A stretch of 64,000 bases of DNA from Natrinema mahii (GCA_000690595.2 JHUT02000007.1:402-64401), one strand, 5' to 3'. Positions 23,419 through 32,402 are shown, counted from the stretch's first letter. A program made the numbers and translations. Notes: generated by a model from the letters alone, not told the origin.

Positions 23419-23937
23419 ATGAACAACACACTCGACGAGCGGGACGTCAAGATTCTCTTTGCGATCGCCGATCGGGAGACCGACAACACGGAAGTCATCC
23501 ACGAGGAAACGGGCATCCCGAAGTCGACGGTCCACTACCGCTTGCAGAACCTCAAGGAGGCGGGCGTCATCACGAACGACCTGTACGAACTCGATCTCGA
23601 CGAGGTCGGCTTGGGGCTGACCGTCATCTCGGAGGTCTGGGCGGAGTTCGACGAGGGGTATCACGAACGAGTCGGCGAACAGCTCGCCGATATCGAGGGG
23701 ATCAACCAGGTGTATTTCACGATGGGTGACACCGACTTCATCCTCATCGGGCGGCTGACCTCCCGGGATATGGTCGAGCGTCTCGTCGAGGACTACGAAT
23801 CGATTGACGAGATCAACCGGACGAGTTCGAAGTTCGTCATCTCGACGATCAAGACGAGCGAGGGGATCGGCACGCTGCGCGACTACGATCAGGCATCGTT
23901 TCTCGAGGCACACGGCCTCGTGGACGAGACGGAGTAG
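23419..23937 (+). CDS. Lrp/AsnC-family transcriptional regulator
   Basis: 172 residues. The N-terminal HTH reads LDERDVKILFAIADRETDNTE, then EETGIPKSTVHYRLQNLKEAGVI (about 8-56); the C-terminal RAM/ligand domain includes VYFTMGDTDFILIGRLTSRD. Lrp proteins sense amino acids and control their metabolism. The neighbours are an aminotransferase, an acyl-CoA dehydrogenase and an amino-acid permease, so regulation of this local catabolic cluster is likely but inferred. Confidence 0.92.
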   Translation: MNNTLDERDVKILFAIADRETDNTEVIHEETGIPKSTVHYRLQNLKEAGVITNDLYELDLDEVGLGLTVISEVWAEFDEGYHERVGEQLADIEGINQVYFTMGDTDFILIGRLTSRDMVERLVEDYESIDEINRTSSKFVISTIKTSEGIGTLRDYDQASFLEAHGLVDETE

Positions 23938-24070
23938 TATCGCCCGGTATCACGCGAATCGGCCGTTCATCGCCGGCTCCTGAATCGCCGCTACTGCTTA
24001 CCGGGGGGTCTCGAGGTTCGAGCCCCATCCCGACGTCGAGAGTCGGCGATGGTCCCCCGAAACGCCTCGA

Positions 24071-24108
24071 GGAGACGGGACGACGGCGGTACCCCCACCA
24101 CCGTCTCC
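24071..24108. terminator. Stem-loop between convergent Lrp and acyl-CoA dehydrogenase genes
   Basis: GGAGACGG (24071-24078) pairs with CCGTCTCC (24101-24108), with an inner GGCGGT/ACCACC partial match. It lies eight bases before the dehydrogenase stop codon, in the gap between two convergent genes, and may end transcription from either side. Confidence 0.45.
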
Positions 24109-24115
24109 CGGTCGC

Positions 24116-25279
24116 TCATTCGTAGGCGGGGATGCCGGTGAATTCCTCGCCGAGGACGAGCGTGTGGATGTCGTGGGTGCCCTCGTAGGTGTAGACCGTC
24201 TCGAGGTTGGACATGTGCCGCATCGGCGAGTAGTCGGTGGTGATGCCGTTGCCGCCGAGCATCTCGCGGGCGATCCGCGACTGGTTGCGCGCCATCCGGA
24301 CGTTGTTGCGTTTGGCCATCGAGACGTGGTGTGGCCGCATCTCCCCGCGCGCTTTCAGTTCGGTGAGACGGGTGACGAGCAACTGAGCGAGCGTGATCTG
24401 GGTGCCCATCTCCGCGAGCTTGCGCTGTTGGAGCTGGAACCGGCCGATCGGGCCGCCGAACTGCTCGCGGTCCGTCGCGTACTGTCTGGCGACCTCGAAG
24501 CAGTCGCGGGCGGCCCCGACGGCACCCCAGGCGATGCCGAACCGAGCCTGGGTGAGACAGGACAGCGGCCCTTTCATGCCCTCGACGCCCGGGAGGACGT
24601 TCTCCTCGGGCACGTGGACGTCGTTCAGGCCAATTTCGCCCGTGATCGAGGCCCGCAGCGAGAGTTTGTCGTCGATCTTGTTGGTCGTGACGCCATCGCG
24701 GTCGGTCTCGACGAGGAACCCGCGAACGGGGTCGTCCTCGGCCGACTGATCACGCGCCCAGACGACGGCCACGTCGGCGATCGGCGAGTTCGTGATCCAG
24801 GTCTTGGAGCCGTTGAGAACGTAGCCGTCACCGTCGCGCTCGGCGCGGGTCTCCATCGCCGACGGGTTCGACCCGTGTTCGGGTTCGGTCAGCCCGAAAC
24901 AGCCGACAGCCTCACCGTTGCCGAGTGTCGGGAGCCACTCCGATTTCTGGGCTTCGCTCCCGTACGCGTGGATCGGGTACATCACGAGCGCGCCCTGGAC
25001 CGACGCCATCGAGCGCAGCCCCGAGTCACAGGCCTCGAGTTCCCGCATCAACAGGCCGTAGGCCGTCTCGGAGACGTTCGGTGAGCCGTAGCCCTCGAGA
25101 TTGGGGGCGTAAAACCCCATCTCCCCCATTTCCGGGATCAGCTCGGTGGGGAAGGTGCCGTTCTCGAAGTGGTCGCCGACGTCCGGGCGCACCCGGTCGT
25201 CGACGAACTCGCGTGCGGTGTCCCGGATGAGTCGCTCTTCGTCCGTGAGTTCCGACTCGAGGTCGAGGAAATCGAACAT
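24116..25279 (-). CDS. Acyl-CoA dehydrogenase, glutaryl-CoA dehydrogenase-like
   Basis: 387 residues. Family blocks: RDTAREFVDDRVRPDVGDHF, GCFGLTEPEHGSNPSAM, GSKTWITNSPIADVAVVWA, FGGPIGRFQLQQRKLAEM, MLGGNGITTDYSPMRH and YTYEGTHDIHTLVLGE. The ending YEGTHDIHTLVLGEEFTGIPAYE with the catalytic Glu in TYEG is characteristic of the glutaryl-CoA dehydrogenase branch, which converts glutaryl-CoA to crotonyl-CoA and CO2 using FAD. Start and upstream stop share one base (TGATG), so translation is coupled to the aminotransferase. It probably works in lysine breakdown. Confidence 0.9.
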   Translation of the reverse strand: MFDFLDLESELTDEERLIRDTAREFVDDRVRPDVGDHFENGTFPTELIPEMGEMGFYAPNLEGYGSPNVSETAYGLLMRELEACDSGLRSMASVQGALVMYPIHAYGSEAQKSEWLPTLGNGEAVGCFGLTEPEHGSNPSAMETRAERDGDGYVLNGSKTWITNSPIADVAVVWARDQSAEDDPVRGFLVETDRDGVTTNKIDDKLSLRASITGEIGLNDVHVPEENVLPGVEGMKGPLSCLTQARFGIAWGAVGAARDCFEVARQYATDREQFGGPIGRFQLQQRKLAEMGTQITLAQLLVTRLTELKARGEMRPHHVSMAKRNNVRMARNQSRIAREMLGGNGITTDYSPMRHMSNLETVYTYEGTHDIHTLVLGEEFTGIPAYE

Positions 25280-26652
25280 CAGTTCGTCCCCTCCGTGGCA
25301 CTCGCTCGAATCGCGTTACAGAGGATGTCCATTCCGACCTCCGCCTGGTCACGGGTGAGGACGAGCGGCGGGATCAGCCGCAACACGTTCCCGTGTCGGC
25401 CGGCGTTCCAGACGAGGAGCCCGTTCTCGTAACAGCGGGTCTGGATCGCTTCGACCAGGTCGGCGTCGGGGTCGCCGTCGGCGTCGACGAACTCCGCGCC
25501 GACGAAGAGCCCCTTGCCTCGGACGTCCACCAGCTCCGGCGTCGTCTCCGCGACCTCGTCGAGTCGGTCCCGGAGGTACGCGCCGAGCGTCGTCGCGTGT
25601 GACAGCAGATCGTGGGATTCGATGTACTCGATCGCTCGCAGCCCGCCGACCATCGCCGGCGCGTTGCCGCGGAAGGTTCCGACGTGGCCGCCGGGTCCCC
25701 ACGTATCGAAGTCCTCGTGGTAGAGCATCGCTCCGATCGGCAGGCCGGTCCCGCCCAGCGCTTTCGCCATCGTGATCGCGTCGGGAGTCACGTCGAAGTG
25801 GTCCGTCGCGAACCACTCGCCGGTTCGCCCCAGCCCGGTCTGGATCTCGTCGACGATCAACATCGCGTCGTTATCGTCCGCGATGTCGCGAAGCCCCTGA
25901 AGGAATCCCGCTGGGGGCACCACGACGCCGCCCTCGCCCTGGATCGGCTCGACCCAGATCCCGGCGGGCGTCTCGTGGCCGCCGTAGGGCGCCTCGAACT
26001 TCCGCTTGACGGCGTCGAGACACCGCTCACACGCGTCTCGATCGCCCGCGCCCGCGTTGCGCGTCGGATACGGGACGTGAACGGCGTCCGCCAGTAGCGG
26101 CCCGTACCCCTTTTTGTACTTCTTGCCCGCGGTGAGACTGAGCGCGCCGGCGGTCGTCCCGTGATATGCCCCCTCGAAGCCCAGGATCCCGTGGCGACCC
26201 GTGTTGTGTTTGGCGAGTTTGATCGATCCCTCGATCGCGTCACTCCCGCTCGGACCGCCGAACACGACGTTGCTCGAGCCGGCCAATCCGCCGGGGGCGA
26301 TCGTTCGCAACTTCTCGATGAGATCGACCCGCGCCTCGGTCGGGAAGTCGATCGTGTGTGCGATCGACTCGAGTTGCTCCTGGGTCCCCTCGAGAACGTA
26401 GGGGTTGGAGTGGCCGACGTTCAGGACGCCGATCCCCGCGAAGAAGTCGAGGAAGGTGTTGCCGTCGACGTCCCGGATCGTCGCCCCCCGCGCCTCCTCG
26501 AGCGCGACGGGGACGCGTCGCGGATACGCCACTGCGTTGCTATCGACCTCTCGTTGGCGTTTCAGTAGTGTCCGTGAGTTCGGTCCCGGCACCTCGTCGA
26601 CCGATGGTTCGGTCGCGAAGTGAAGGTCGTCGATCGATGGGCCTACGGCCAT
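25279..26652 (-). CDS. Class III (omega-type) aminotransferase
   Basis: 457 residues from the ATG at 26652. That start is supported by a TATA-like element about 25 bases upstream; the longer frame upstream has no family character. PLP-site features: GPSGSDAIEGSIKLAKHNTG, FEGAYHGTTAGALSLTAG, MLIVDEIQTGLGRTGEWFA, the Schiff-base Lys in ITMAKALGGTGLPIGAML, and GTFRGNAPAMVGG. Relatives use GABA, ornithine, lysine or 2,4-diaminobutyrate. With the coupled glutaryl-CoA dehydrogenase, an omega-aminotransferase acting on lysine or 5-aminovalerate is the best guess. Confidence 0.9.
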   Translation of the reverse strand: MAVGPSIDDLHFATEPSVDEVPGPNSRTLLKRQREVDSNAVAYPRRVPVALEEARGATIRDVDGNTFLDFFAGIGVLNVGHSNPYVLEGTQEQLESIAHTIDFPTEARVDLIEKLRTIAPGGLAGSSNVVFGGPSGSDAIEGSIKLAKHNTGRHGILGFEGAYHGTTAGALSLTAGKKYKKGYGPLLADAVHVPYPTRNAGAGDRDACERCLDAVKRKFEAPYGGHETPAGIWVEPIQGEGGVVVPPAGFLQGLRDIADDNDAMLIVDEIQTGLGRTGEWFATDHFDVTPDAITMAKALGGTGLPIGAMLYHEDFDTWGPGGHVGTFRGNAPAMVGGLRAIEYIESHDLLSHATTLGAYLRDRLDEVAETTPELVDVRGKGLFVGAEFVDADGDPDADLVEAIQTRCYENGLLVWNAGRHGNVLRLIPPLVLTRDQAEVGMDILCNAIRASATEGTN

Positions 26653-26993
26653 ACGCCATCGTCTCCCGCCTAGGATATATTTGGTTTGGTTACGATTATA
26701 GGCCTCTATTATAGGTAAAAAGCTACTATCTGGCTGCAAAATAGGATTATATCTAAACCAGTTGTTATACTGACTGTTATGTCGCATTCCTCGAGGGGTG
26801 GTGACCGCGTGTTGTCGAGCGTCCACTCGCTGGCAGTCGGACGAGCGTTCTTCTATGTGAAATCCAATACTGTGGCTACAACTCGGATGAACACCATTAT
26901 AGAAGACAAATCCTGGCAATAATCTGACCTATGCAGAAGATATAAGTAGTATCGTATTTATGCGGTATGTGTTACGGAACCACACGACACACA
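26653..26993. promoter_or_regulatory. Divergent AT-rich control region of the catabolic cluster
   Basis: 341 bases between the aminotransferase and permease genes, much richer in A/T than its surroundings. GGATATAT at 26673-26680 (read leftward ATATATCC) is about 25 bases from the aminotransferase ATG, consistent with a leaderless message. ATATAAGT at 26939-26946 serves the permease. ATTATAGG occurs twice (about 26694 and 26708), and a TTTGGTTT/AAACCA inverted pair spans 26680-26760. These are possible Lrp binding sites. No gene is seen. Confidence 0.6.
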
Positions 26994-28400
26994 ATGACAG
27001 AAACCACACAGAGCGGACTCGAGAAGGCGCTCGGAAGCAAAGAGATGCTGATTCTGGCGTTCGGAGCGATGATCGGGTGGGGATGGATCATCCTCGCCGG
27101 CGACTGGATCAACGAAGGAGGGCCGTTAGGAGCGATCGTCGCGTTTCTCGGCGGGGCCGTCGTCGTCGGTATCGTCGCGCTCATTTACAGCGAACTCGCC
27201 TCGGCGATGCCGTTGGTCGGGGGTGAACACGTCTATAGCCTCCGCGCGCTCGGACCGATCGGTTCGTTCGTCTGTACCTGGGCGATCGTCTTCGGATACG
27301 TTACCGTCGCCGCGTTCGAAGCGGTCGCGCTCCCGTCCGCGATGGCGTTTATCGTTCCCGGCTTCAATGCGATCCCGCTCTGGGACATCGCCGGCGAACC
27401 GGTGTACGCGACGTGGGTTCTCGTCGGCGTACTCGGTACGCTCGGCATCACGTACCTGAACTATATCGGGATTCGGATCGCCGCGCAGTTCCAGATCATC
27501 ATGACCGTCATCATTGCGCTCGCCGGCGTCGTCCTGATCGCCGGGGCGGTCACCAACGGGCAACCGTCGCCCGATAGCTCGTTCGGTGCCGGGACCGCCG
27601 GCGTCTTCACCGTCGTGTTGATGACGCCGTTCATGTTCGTCGGCTTCGACGTCATTCCACAGTCGGCCGAAGAAGCCGACATTCCGGCGCGGACGCTGGG
27701 GCTGTTGATCGTGTTCGCCGTCGGGCTGGCCGCCCTATTTTATATGGCCGTCATCTGGGGCTCGAGTCGCGCGCTCTCCGGAAGTGCCCTCGTCGATAGT
27801 TCGCTCCCCGCCGCGGCGGCGATGGCCGAACTGTACGACAGCCCGACCGCCGGCCAACTCATGGCTCTCGCGGGCGTCGCGGGGATCCTCACGAGTTGGA
27901 ACGCGTTCATCATCGGCGGGAGTCGGGCGCTCTTTGCGCTCTCCGAGTCGGGGATGCTCCCGGAACCGCTTTCGAAAGTCCATCCCGAACACAATACCCC
28001 GAGCAACGCGATCTTGCTGGTCGGCGGCCTGTCTGCGCTCGCGCCGTTTTTCGGCGAACAGATGCTCACGTGGATCGTCAACGCGGGCGGGCTCGGGATC
28101 GTCGTCGCCTGGTTCATCGTCGTCATCTCGTTTCTGGTCCTGCGCTACCGTGAACCCGACATGGACCGGCCGTACGCGGTCCCCGGCGGTCCCGTCGTCG
28201 GCGTCCTCGGGTTCGTGGCGACGGCGATTTTCATCACGCTCTATCTTCCGGGCGGTCAATCGGCGCTGTTGTGGCCCTACGAGTGGCTCATCGTCCTCGG
28301 CTGGTGTGTCCTCGGCCTCGTCCTGTACGCGTTCTCCGGCGACAGGTCGGTCGAAACGGCCGACGAAGTGGTGCGCAGAATCGAAGCGCTAGACGAGTAA
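26994..28400 (+). CDS. APC-family amino acid permease
   Basis: 468 residues from the ATG at 26994 (MTETTQSGLEKALGS); an in-frame ATG at 26967 is also possible, because it lies where a TATA at 26939-26946 would place the first base of a leaderless message. About 12 membrane segments. The conserved first helix is FGAMIGWGWIILAGDWI, and PFMFVGFDVIPQSAEEADIP is the helix 6-7 signature. It imports amino acids or related cations. Location opposite the aminotransferase suggests uptake of the amino acid degraded by this cluster. Confidence 0.92.
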   Translation: MTETTQSGLEKALGSKEMLILAFGAMIGWGWIILAGDWINEGGPLGAIVAFLGGAVVVGIVALIYSELASAMPLVGGEHVYSLRALGPIGSFVCTWAIVFGYVTVAAFEAVALPSAMAFIVPGFNAIPLWDIAGEPVYATWVLVGVLGTLGITYLNYIGIRIAAQFQIIMTVIIALAGVVLIAGAVTNGQPSPDSSFGAGTAGVFTVVLMTPFMFVGFDVIPQSAEEADIPARTLGLLIVFAVGLAALFYMAVIWGSSRALSGSALVDSSLPAAAAMAELYDSPTAGQLMALAGVAGILTSWNAFIIGGSRALFALSESGMLPEPLSKVHPEHNTPSNAILLVGGLSALAPFFGEQMLTWIVNAGGLGIVVAWFIVVISFLVLRYREPDMDRPYAVPGGPVVGVLGFVATAIFITLYLPGGQSALLWPYEWLIVLGWCVLGLVLYAFSGDRSVETADEVVRRIEALDE

Positions 28401-28433
28401 CGGCCGCGCCGATCCGTGGCTCCGTCACCGTCG

Positions 28434-28832
28434 CTATCGTTCCCGGTGGCGACGACGCGAACCGCCAGTCTCGACGTCGCCGTCGACACCGACTCCCTCC
28501 TGGCCGAGGACCCGCTCGAGTTCCCGTTCGAACGCCTCGTCGTCGAGGTCGCCGTCGACGTACCGTGAGCGAACGCGTTCTTCGGAGTCGAGTCGGTCGT
28601 CGGCCGGCCCCTTCGAGTCGGTCCCGGCGCTCGAGTCCGCGCCGAACAGCGAGAGCAGTCCGACGGCGGCCAGGACGACCACTGACAGGACGGCAAGCGT
28701 CAGCACCAGCGAGAGGACGGCCGCGATCACCGAGAGGGCGATACCGACGATCGTCGCGACGACGCTCAGCACGACGATCGCGAGGACGAGCGCGCCGAGC
28801 CCTGTGAGCAGGACGGAACTGAGACGTCCCAT
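28434..28832 (-). CDS. SHOCT-domain membrane protein
   Basis: 132 residues from the ATG at 28832 (MGRLSSVLLTG). Two or three hydrophobic segments cover residues about 5-62. After an acidic linker, DRLDSEERVRSRYVDGDLDD and EAFERELERVL form a SHOCT motif, a short C-terminal oligomerisation module. The tail SRRRHRER is basic. The function of such proteins is unknown. The gene converges on the permease. Confidence 0.78.
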   Translation of the reverse strand: MGRLSSVLLTGLGALVLAIVVLSVVATIVGIALSVIAAVLSLVLTLAVLSVVVLAAVGLLSLFGADSSAGTDSKGPADDRLDSEERVRSRYVDGDLDDEAFERELERVLGQEGVGVDGDVETGGSRRRHRER

Positions 28833-28904
28833 AGTCGTCGTTCGGTCGATGGGCACAAAAACCACGGGGGGCCATCACACGGACCGGCGTCGCCGGCGGG
28901 ACCG

Positions 28905-29249
28905 TCAGGAACTGTTCGAACGACGGTCGTCCTCGCCGGCCAGCGGGAGGCCGGTGCGTTCGGCCAGCCCGATGAGATAGACGTCGAGCAGACAGACCAG
29001 CAGGATCGTCAGCGGGACGGCCACGTCGGTGTAACTCACGGCGTCGAACTGCAGCGCTGTCACCACGAACGGCTCCTCGAGGCTGAGCGCGCCCGAGACG
29101 GTTCGCGCGCTCAGGAACACGAGCGCGAGACCGTAACAGAGAAACCAGATTCCGCCGCGTTTCCACCGGCCGAGATAACAGTGGCCGAGGCCGGCGACGA
29201 GTACCGACAGCGGGTACGCCGGCCAAACCGGTCGCGACAGTTCGCTCAT
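28905..29249 (-). CDS. Small membrane protein, unknown function
   Basis: 114 residues with about three membrane segments: PLSVLVAGLGHCYLGRWKRGG, WFLCYGLALVFLSAR and VPLTILLVCLLDVYLIGLAE. The GLGHxYLGRWKRG start resembles the loop of TM2/DUF-type small membrane proteins that are common in haloarchaea. The C-terminus is a short hydrophilic tail. No function assigned. Confidence 0.65.
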   Translation of the reverse strand: MSELSRPVWPAYPLSVLVAGLGHCYLGRWKRGGIWFLCYGLALVFLSARTVSGALSLEEPFVVTALQFDAVSYTDVAVPLTILLVCLLDVYLIGLAERTGLPLAGEDDRRSNSS

Positions 29250-29302
29250 CAGGGTCCCCTACGGCCCGGAGGACAATCGGTGTTACTCTTCGATGCGGAT
29301 CG

Positions 29303-29581
29303 CTATTTCCGATACTGGCGAATGTCGAACCGGCCGTAGCCACCGTATGCAAGCTCGAGCGAGCCGATCCACCAGTTCCACCGCTCGGGCGGGGTTCCCT
29401 CGGGGGCATCGGCCAGTTCCTCGAGGACGATCTCGTTGGTCAGGGCGGTCCCGACGTCGTCTTCGTACGTCCCCGAGTCCGCGAGGTCGACGGCCTGCCG
29501 GACGACGACCCGCGATTGGCCCATCGTCCCGCCGAACTCCTCGCGCAGGCGCACCTCGAGTCGCCCCGGATCGATGAACAC
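29303..29581 (-). CDS. Small conserved haloarchaeal protein, unknown function
   Basis: 92 residues. It reads as a compact soluble domain: MFIDPGRLEVRLREEFGG, RVVVRQAVDLADSG, ALTNEIVLEELADAP and PERWNWWIGSLELAYGGYG, with a Trp-rich NWWIG core. No family recognised. It is adjacent to the small membrane protein gene (53 bases) on the same strand. Confidence 0.6.
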   Translation of the reverse strand: MFIDPGRLEVRLREEFGGTMGQSRVVVRQAVDLADSGTYEDDVGTALTNEIVLEELADAPEGTPPERWNWWIGSLELAYGGYGRFDIRQYRK

Positions 29582-29961
29582 GGCTCGAGGTAGGCGTTGC
29601 AGCTACTTGACTGTTCGAGCGGACTGACCGGCGAATCAGAACGGACCGACGCTCAGTGGCCGGGAGGACGGCTCGAGCGCTGCGAGAGCCGTCCGACCCG
29701 GGGGAGGGCAGGCTGCCCCCGTTTATCACCGCGAGCGAGACCGCACGCGGCGCGTAGCGCCGCGATACGTCGAACGGCCGAAGGCCGTGAGACCGGGCGA
29801 GCGAGCGGGCCGACGACCGATGTGGAGAGCGCGGAGCGCTCGGAACGGAGGGAGGAGTGCTTTTCATCCAAGTTTTGCCGAGGGTCGGCGAAGCCGACCC
29901 GCAGCGCAAAAGTTGGGTGACGATCGATGATCTTTTGAGCGACGGCCGTCTTCCGTCGGGC
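29582..29961. repeat. Cluster of GC-rich stem-trinucleotide-stem palindromes upstream of S6e
   Basis: 380 bases without a gene. Perfect hairpins with three-base loops follow one another: GGCGC-GTA-GCGCC (29749-29761), ACGGCC-GAA-GGCCGT (29774-29788), GAGCGC-GGA-GCGCTC (29827-29841) and GGGTCGGC-GAA-GCCGACCC (29882-29900). Another, GGGCAG/CTGCCC, is near 29706. All loops are G-N-A-like. The region looks like a build-up of a short palindromic element rather than a single regulatory site. The promoter of the S6e gene should lie in its last 40 bases. Confidence 0.7.
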
Positions 29962-30357
29962 ATGGCAAGTTTCACTGTCGTTGTCGGCGACCCCGATTCC
30001 GGGTCGTCCTACCAGCTCGAGGCGGAGGAACAGGACGCGAACCGCTTTATCGGCAAGTCGATCGGCGAGGAAGTCGACGGCGGTGCCGTCGGCCTCGACG
30101 GCTACACGCTCGAGATCACCGGCGGCTCCGACGAGGCGGGTCGCCCGCTCAACCAGGCGGTCGCCGGTTCGAACCTGAAGGAAGTGCTGATGGACGGTCG
30201 ACAGACCGGCTACAAGCCGTCTCGAGACGGCGAGCGCCGCCGGATCACCGTTCGCGGCCGCGAAGTCTCCGACGCCGTCGCCCAGATCAACGCCTCGATC
30301 TCCGAGCGCGGTAGCAGCGACGTCGACGAACTCCTCGGCGACGGCGACGACGAGTAA
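29962..30357 (+). CDS. rps6e: Ribosomal protein S6e
   Basis: 131 residues. [56 protein letters not shown] and [19 protein letters not shown] match the archaeal S6e fold; the GGSD..G.P and VRG blocks are diagnostic. It is part of the small ribosomal subunit near the interface with tRNA/mRNA entry. The start at 29962 gives the standard MASFTVVV; an in-frame extension upstream runs through the palindrome cluster and has no family support. Confidence 0.96.
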   Translation: MASFTVVVGDPDSGSSYQLEAEEQDANRFIGKSIGEEVDGGAVGLDGYTLEITGGSDEAGRPLNQAVAGSNLKEVLMDGRQTGYKPSRDGERRRITVRGREVSDAVAQINASISERGSSDVDELLGDGDDE

Positions 30358-30378
30358 CGCCCTCGCCATCCGTTTTCC

Positions 30379-30816
30379 ATGTCAGATAGAATTTCGAGCG
30401 ATCATCCCTCGGTGCGGACGGTCCGTGCGACGTGTACGGAGACGGCCACCGGGGTCAAACTCGAGGTGCCGGCCGACGACCGCGACGCGTTTCCGACCGA
30501 CGAGGTCGTCCGGATCGTCCTCGAGGGCGAGGAACTGTTCGCACAGATCGAGCGCGCACTGACCGGCGACGAGCTGTCGGTGCCGGGGATCTACCAGACG
30601 CCGGACGACGCTCGCGACCCCAGCGGTTCGACCGACCGCCTCCCGGCGTGGGTCGACGATCACGACGTCCCCCTCGGCGGCTCGGTGCTGATCGACGTCG
30701 TCGAGCCCGAGTTCCTCTACGGCTGTCGCGCACCCGGCGAGACGGCCTTTTACGACGCCCGCGAACCCCCAAGCGACAGCCTGAGCGAGATCGCGAAGGA
30801 CCTCGAGGACTCGTAG
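30379..30816 (+). CDS. Conserved haloarchaeal protein, unknown function
   Basis: 145 residues, soluble and acidic. Blocks: VRATCTETATGVKLEVPADDRDAFP, which reads like a small beta-barrel start, VVRIVLEGEELFAQIERAL, GIYQTPDDARDPSGSTDRL and GGSVLIDVVEPEFLYGCRAPGE. It follows S6e by 21 bases in the same direction and may be co-transcribed. No function could be assigned. Confidence 0.7.
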   Translation: MSDRISSDHPSVRTVRATCTETATGVKLEVPADDRDAFPTDEVVRIVLEGEELFAQIERALTGDELSVPGIYQTPDDARDPSGSTDRLPAWVDDHDVPLGGSVLIDVVEPEFLYGCRAPGETAFYDAREPPSDSLSEIAKDLEDS

Positions 30817-30912
30817 TCACGCGGCGATCGGCCTGCCGTGGCTGTCGCCGATCGATGGCGCGGCGAACCGCGAATACGGTCCTTTTTCCACCTCGAGCGC
30901 GAATCCGCGGCC

Positions 30913-31341
30913 ATGACTGACCAACGCGAGGAGTTTCTCGCCGGCCAGCGCCCCGAGGACGTGGCGCTGTTTCTGGCCGACTCGTACGTCTCGGACGACC
31001 GCTTAGAGCAGTTCGGTGATCCCGTCGCGGACGGGACGCTGATCGTCGTCGACGGCGAGCGCGGCCGCAACGCGTTCCAGGCGGCGACCGGCACCGGCGC
31101 GATGGAGTTTGCCAAGTCCGCGATGAGTACCGAAGGGGAGATCGACGACGACCTCGCGGGCGCGCAGTGTCCGGACGCGGGCGAGGACGGCGACCACGCG
31201 ATCCAGTTCGTCTTCGCCTTCGCGGAGGAACAGAACGAGGAGGTCGGCGGCATCTACGCCGACGGCGACGTGATCCACGCCTACGCCCAGTGTACCTGCG
31301 GGACGGCGTTTTCCGACCGCTGGAACGTGACGGAGGCGTAA
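30913..31341 (+). CDS. DUF5807-type conserved haloarchaeal protein
   Basis: 142 residues from the ATG at 30913. Characteristic blocks: REEFLAGQRPEDVALFLADS, VDGERGRNAFQAATGTGAMEFAK, FAFAEEQNEEVGGIYADGD and the C-terminal YAQCTCGTAFSDRW with CxC. The family seems restricted to haloarchaea and has no known role; the family name is from memory of the pattern. It lies in a run of rightward genes after S6e. Confidence 0.75.
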   Translation: MTDQREEFLAGQRPEDVALFLADSYVSDDRLEQFGDPVADGTLIVVDGERGRNAFQAATGTGAMEFAKSAMSTEGEIDDDLAGAQCPDAGEDGDHAIQFVFAFAEEQNEEVGGIYADGDVIHAYAQCTCGTAFSDRWNVTEA

Positions 31342-31415
31342 GCCCCGGCCCGGCTGCGAGAGTGCAGTCAGCGGGAGGCCACAGGCTTTTGCGCCACACT
31401 GGCGTTTTCGCCGTC

Positions 31416-32111
31416 ATGAGCGCGACCGGAACGCCGTCCGAGACCCGCCACGGGTTCGGCCTCTCGAGTCGGGACGCGCGGGTAATCGGCGGCGCGAGCC
31501 TCCTGCTGGCGATCAACGTCGCGGTGATGTACGCGCTGGCGACGACGCCGCTGGCGGCCGTCAACGACTCCCTCTTCGCGTTCCCAATCGTCGGCGCGCT
31601 GGCCTACGGCGCGGCGATCGTGGCCGGCCAACTGGTCGCCGAGCGGGGCGTTTCCGGCGGCGATATCGGGGTCGCGGTCGTCGGGATGGTGATCCTGCAA
31701 CTTGCCTTCGGGGTCTTCGGAGCCGGCACACTTCGGTTCGTGCCGCGGGAGTCCCAACTGACTGTCCTCGCCGTGACGGCCGTCGTCGTCGCAGTGTTGA
31801 CGGCGGTCATCGCCGCCTACGTCTACGCCCGCTCGAGGGACTTCGATCACTGGGGTACCTACGCCAACTACGCCTTCGTCGGCGGACTCGTCGCCATCGC
31901 CGTCGGAACCGTCTACGCGCCGGTGTTGCTCGCCGGCTTCGTCCTGCTCTTTCTGGGCTTTCTGCTCCGATTGGGCTGGGAGATCTGGCAGGTTCGAGAC
32001 GAGCGGACGGCGTCGGTCGCGCTCCAGACGATCGGCGTCTACATCGCCGTCGCCGGCGTCTTCGTCCACGTGTTGCAGCTCGTGTTGCGGTACGTTGCGT
32101 CTCGAGGCTAG
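31416..32111 (+). CDS. Seven-helix membrane protein, unknown function
   Basis: 231 residues from the ATG at 31416. About seven hydrophobic helices, including VIGGASLLLAINVAVMYALA, FPIVGALAYGAAIVAGQL, VLAVTAVVVAVLTAVIAAYV and GVYIAVAGVFVHVLQLVL. The topology (six or seven helices and almost no loops) recalls Bax-inhibitor-like or permease subunits, but no diagnostic motif is present. It is followed by 291 bases of gene-free GC-rich sequence. Confidence 0.65.
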   Translation: MSATGTPSETRHGFGLSSRDARVIGGASLLLAINVAVMYALATTPLAAVNDSLFAFPIVGALAYGAAIVAGQLVAERGVSGGDIGVAVVGMVILQLAFGVFGAGTLRFVPRESQLTVLAVTAVVVAVLTAVIAAYVYARSRDFDHWGTYANYAFVGGLVAIAVGTVYAPVLLAGFVLLFLGFLLRLGWEIWQVRDERTASVALQTIGVYIAVAGVFVHVLQLVLRYVASRG

Positions 32112-32402
32112 GAGAAGTACTCGAGCGACTCTTTCACAAACGGCGTGATCGATACGGAACGTGGCTGTGGGACGGAGTTCTGCTATCGTGGCAACACGGA
32201 GAGGCCACGCCCTCCCCAGCCGATTCGCTCGGTCGCGAGACTCCCTCGCTCATCCCTCGCACAGTGTCGTCTCCCGTCCTCACTATCGTTCGGCCGGTCG
32301 ACAGTGCGCGCCACCGCATACCGGCCGGTCAGCAGGGAGTGATGTCTCGATGGTTCCGCTCTTGTTAGCAAGAGAAACCGAGATGGGCGCTCTTCGAGCC
32401 GA

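Noticed and set aside
26653-26919. N-terminal extension of the class III aminotransferase to 26919
   Set aside because: The extension runs through the AT-rich promoter region and has no family similarity; the TATA-like element places the start at 26652.
29857-29961. N-terminal extension of S6e through the palindrome cluster
   Set aside because: S6e proteins begin at MASFTVVV; the extension is translated repeat DNA.
32112-32402. Possible small genes between the seven-helix membrane protein and the DHH gene
   Set aside because: Short frames here have shadow-type composition (Arg/Ser/Pro-rich) and no motif; the 291-base gap is best left unassigned.
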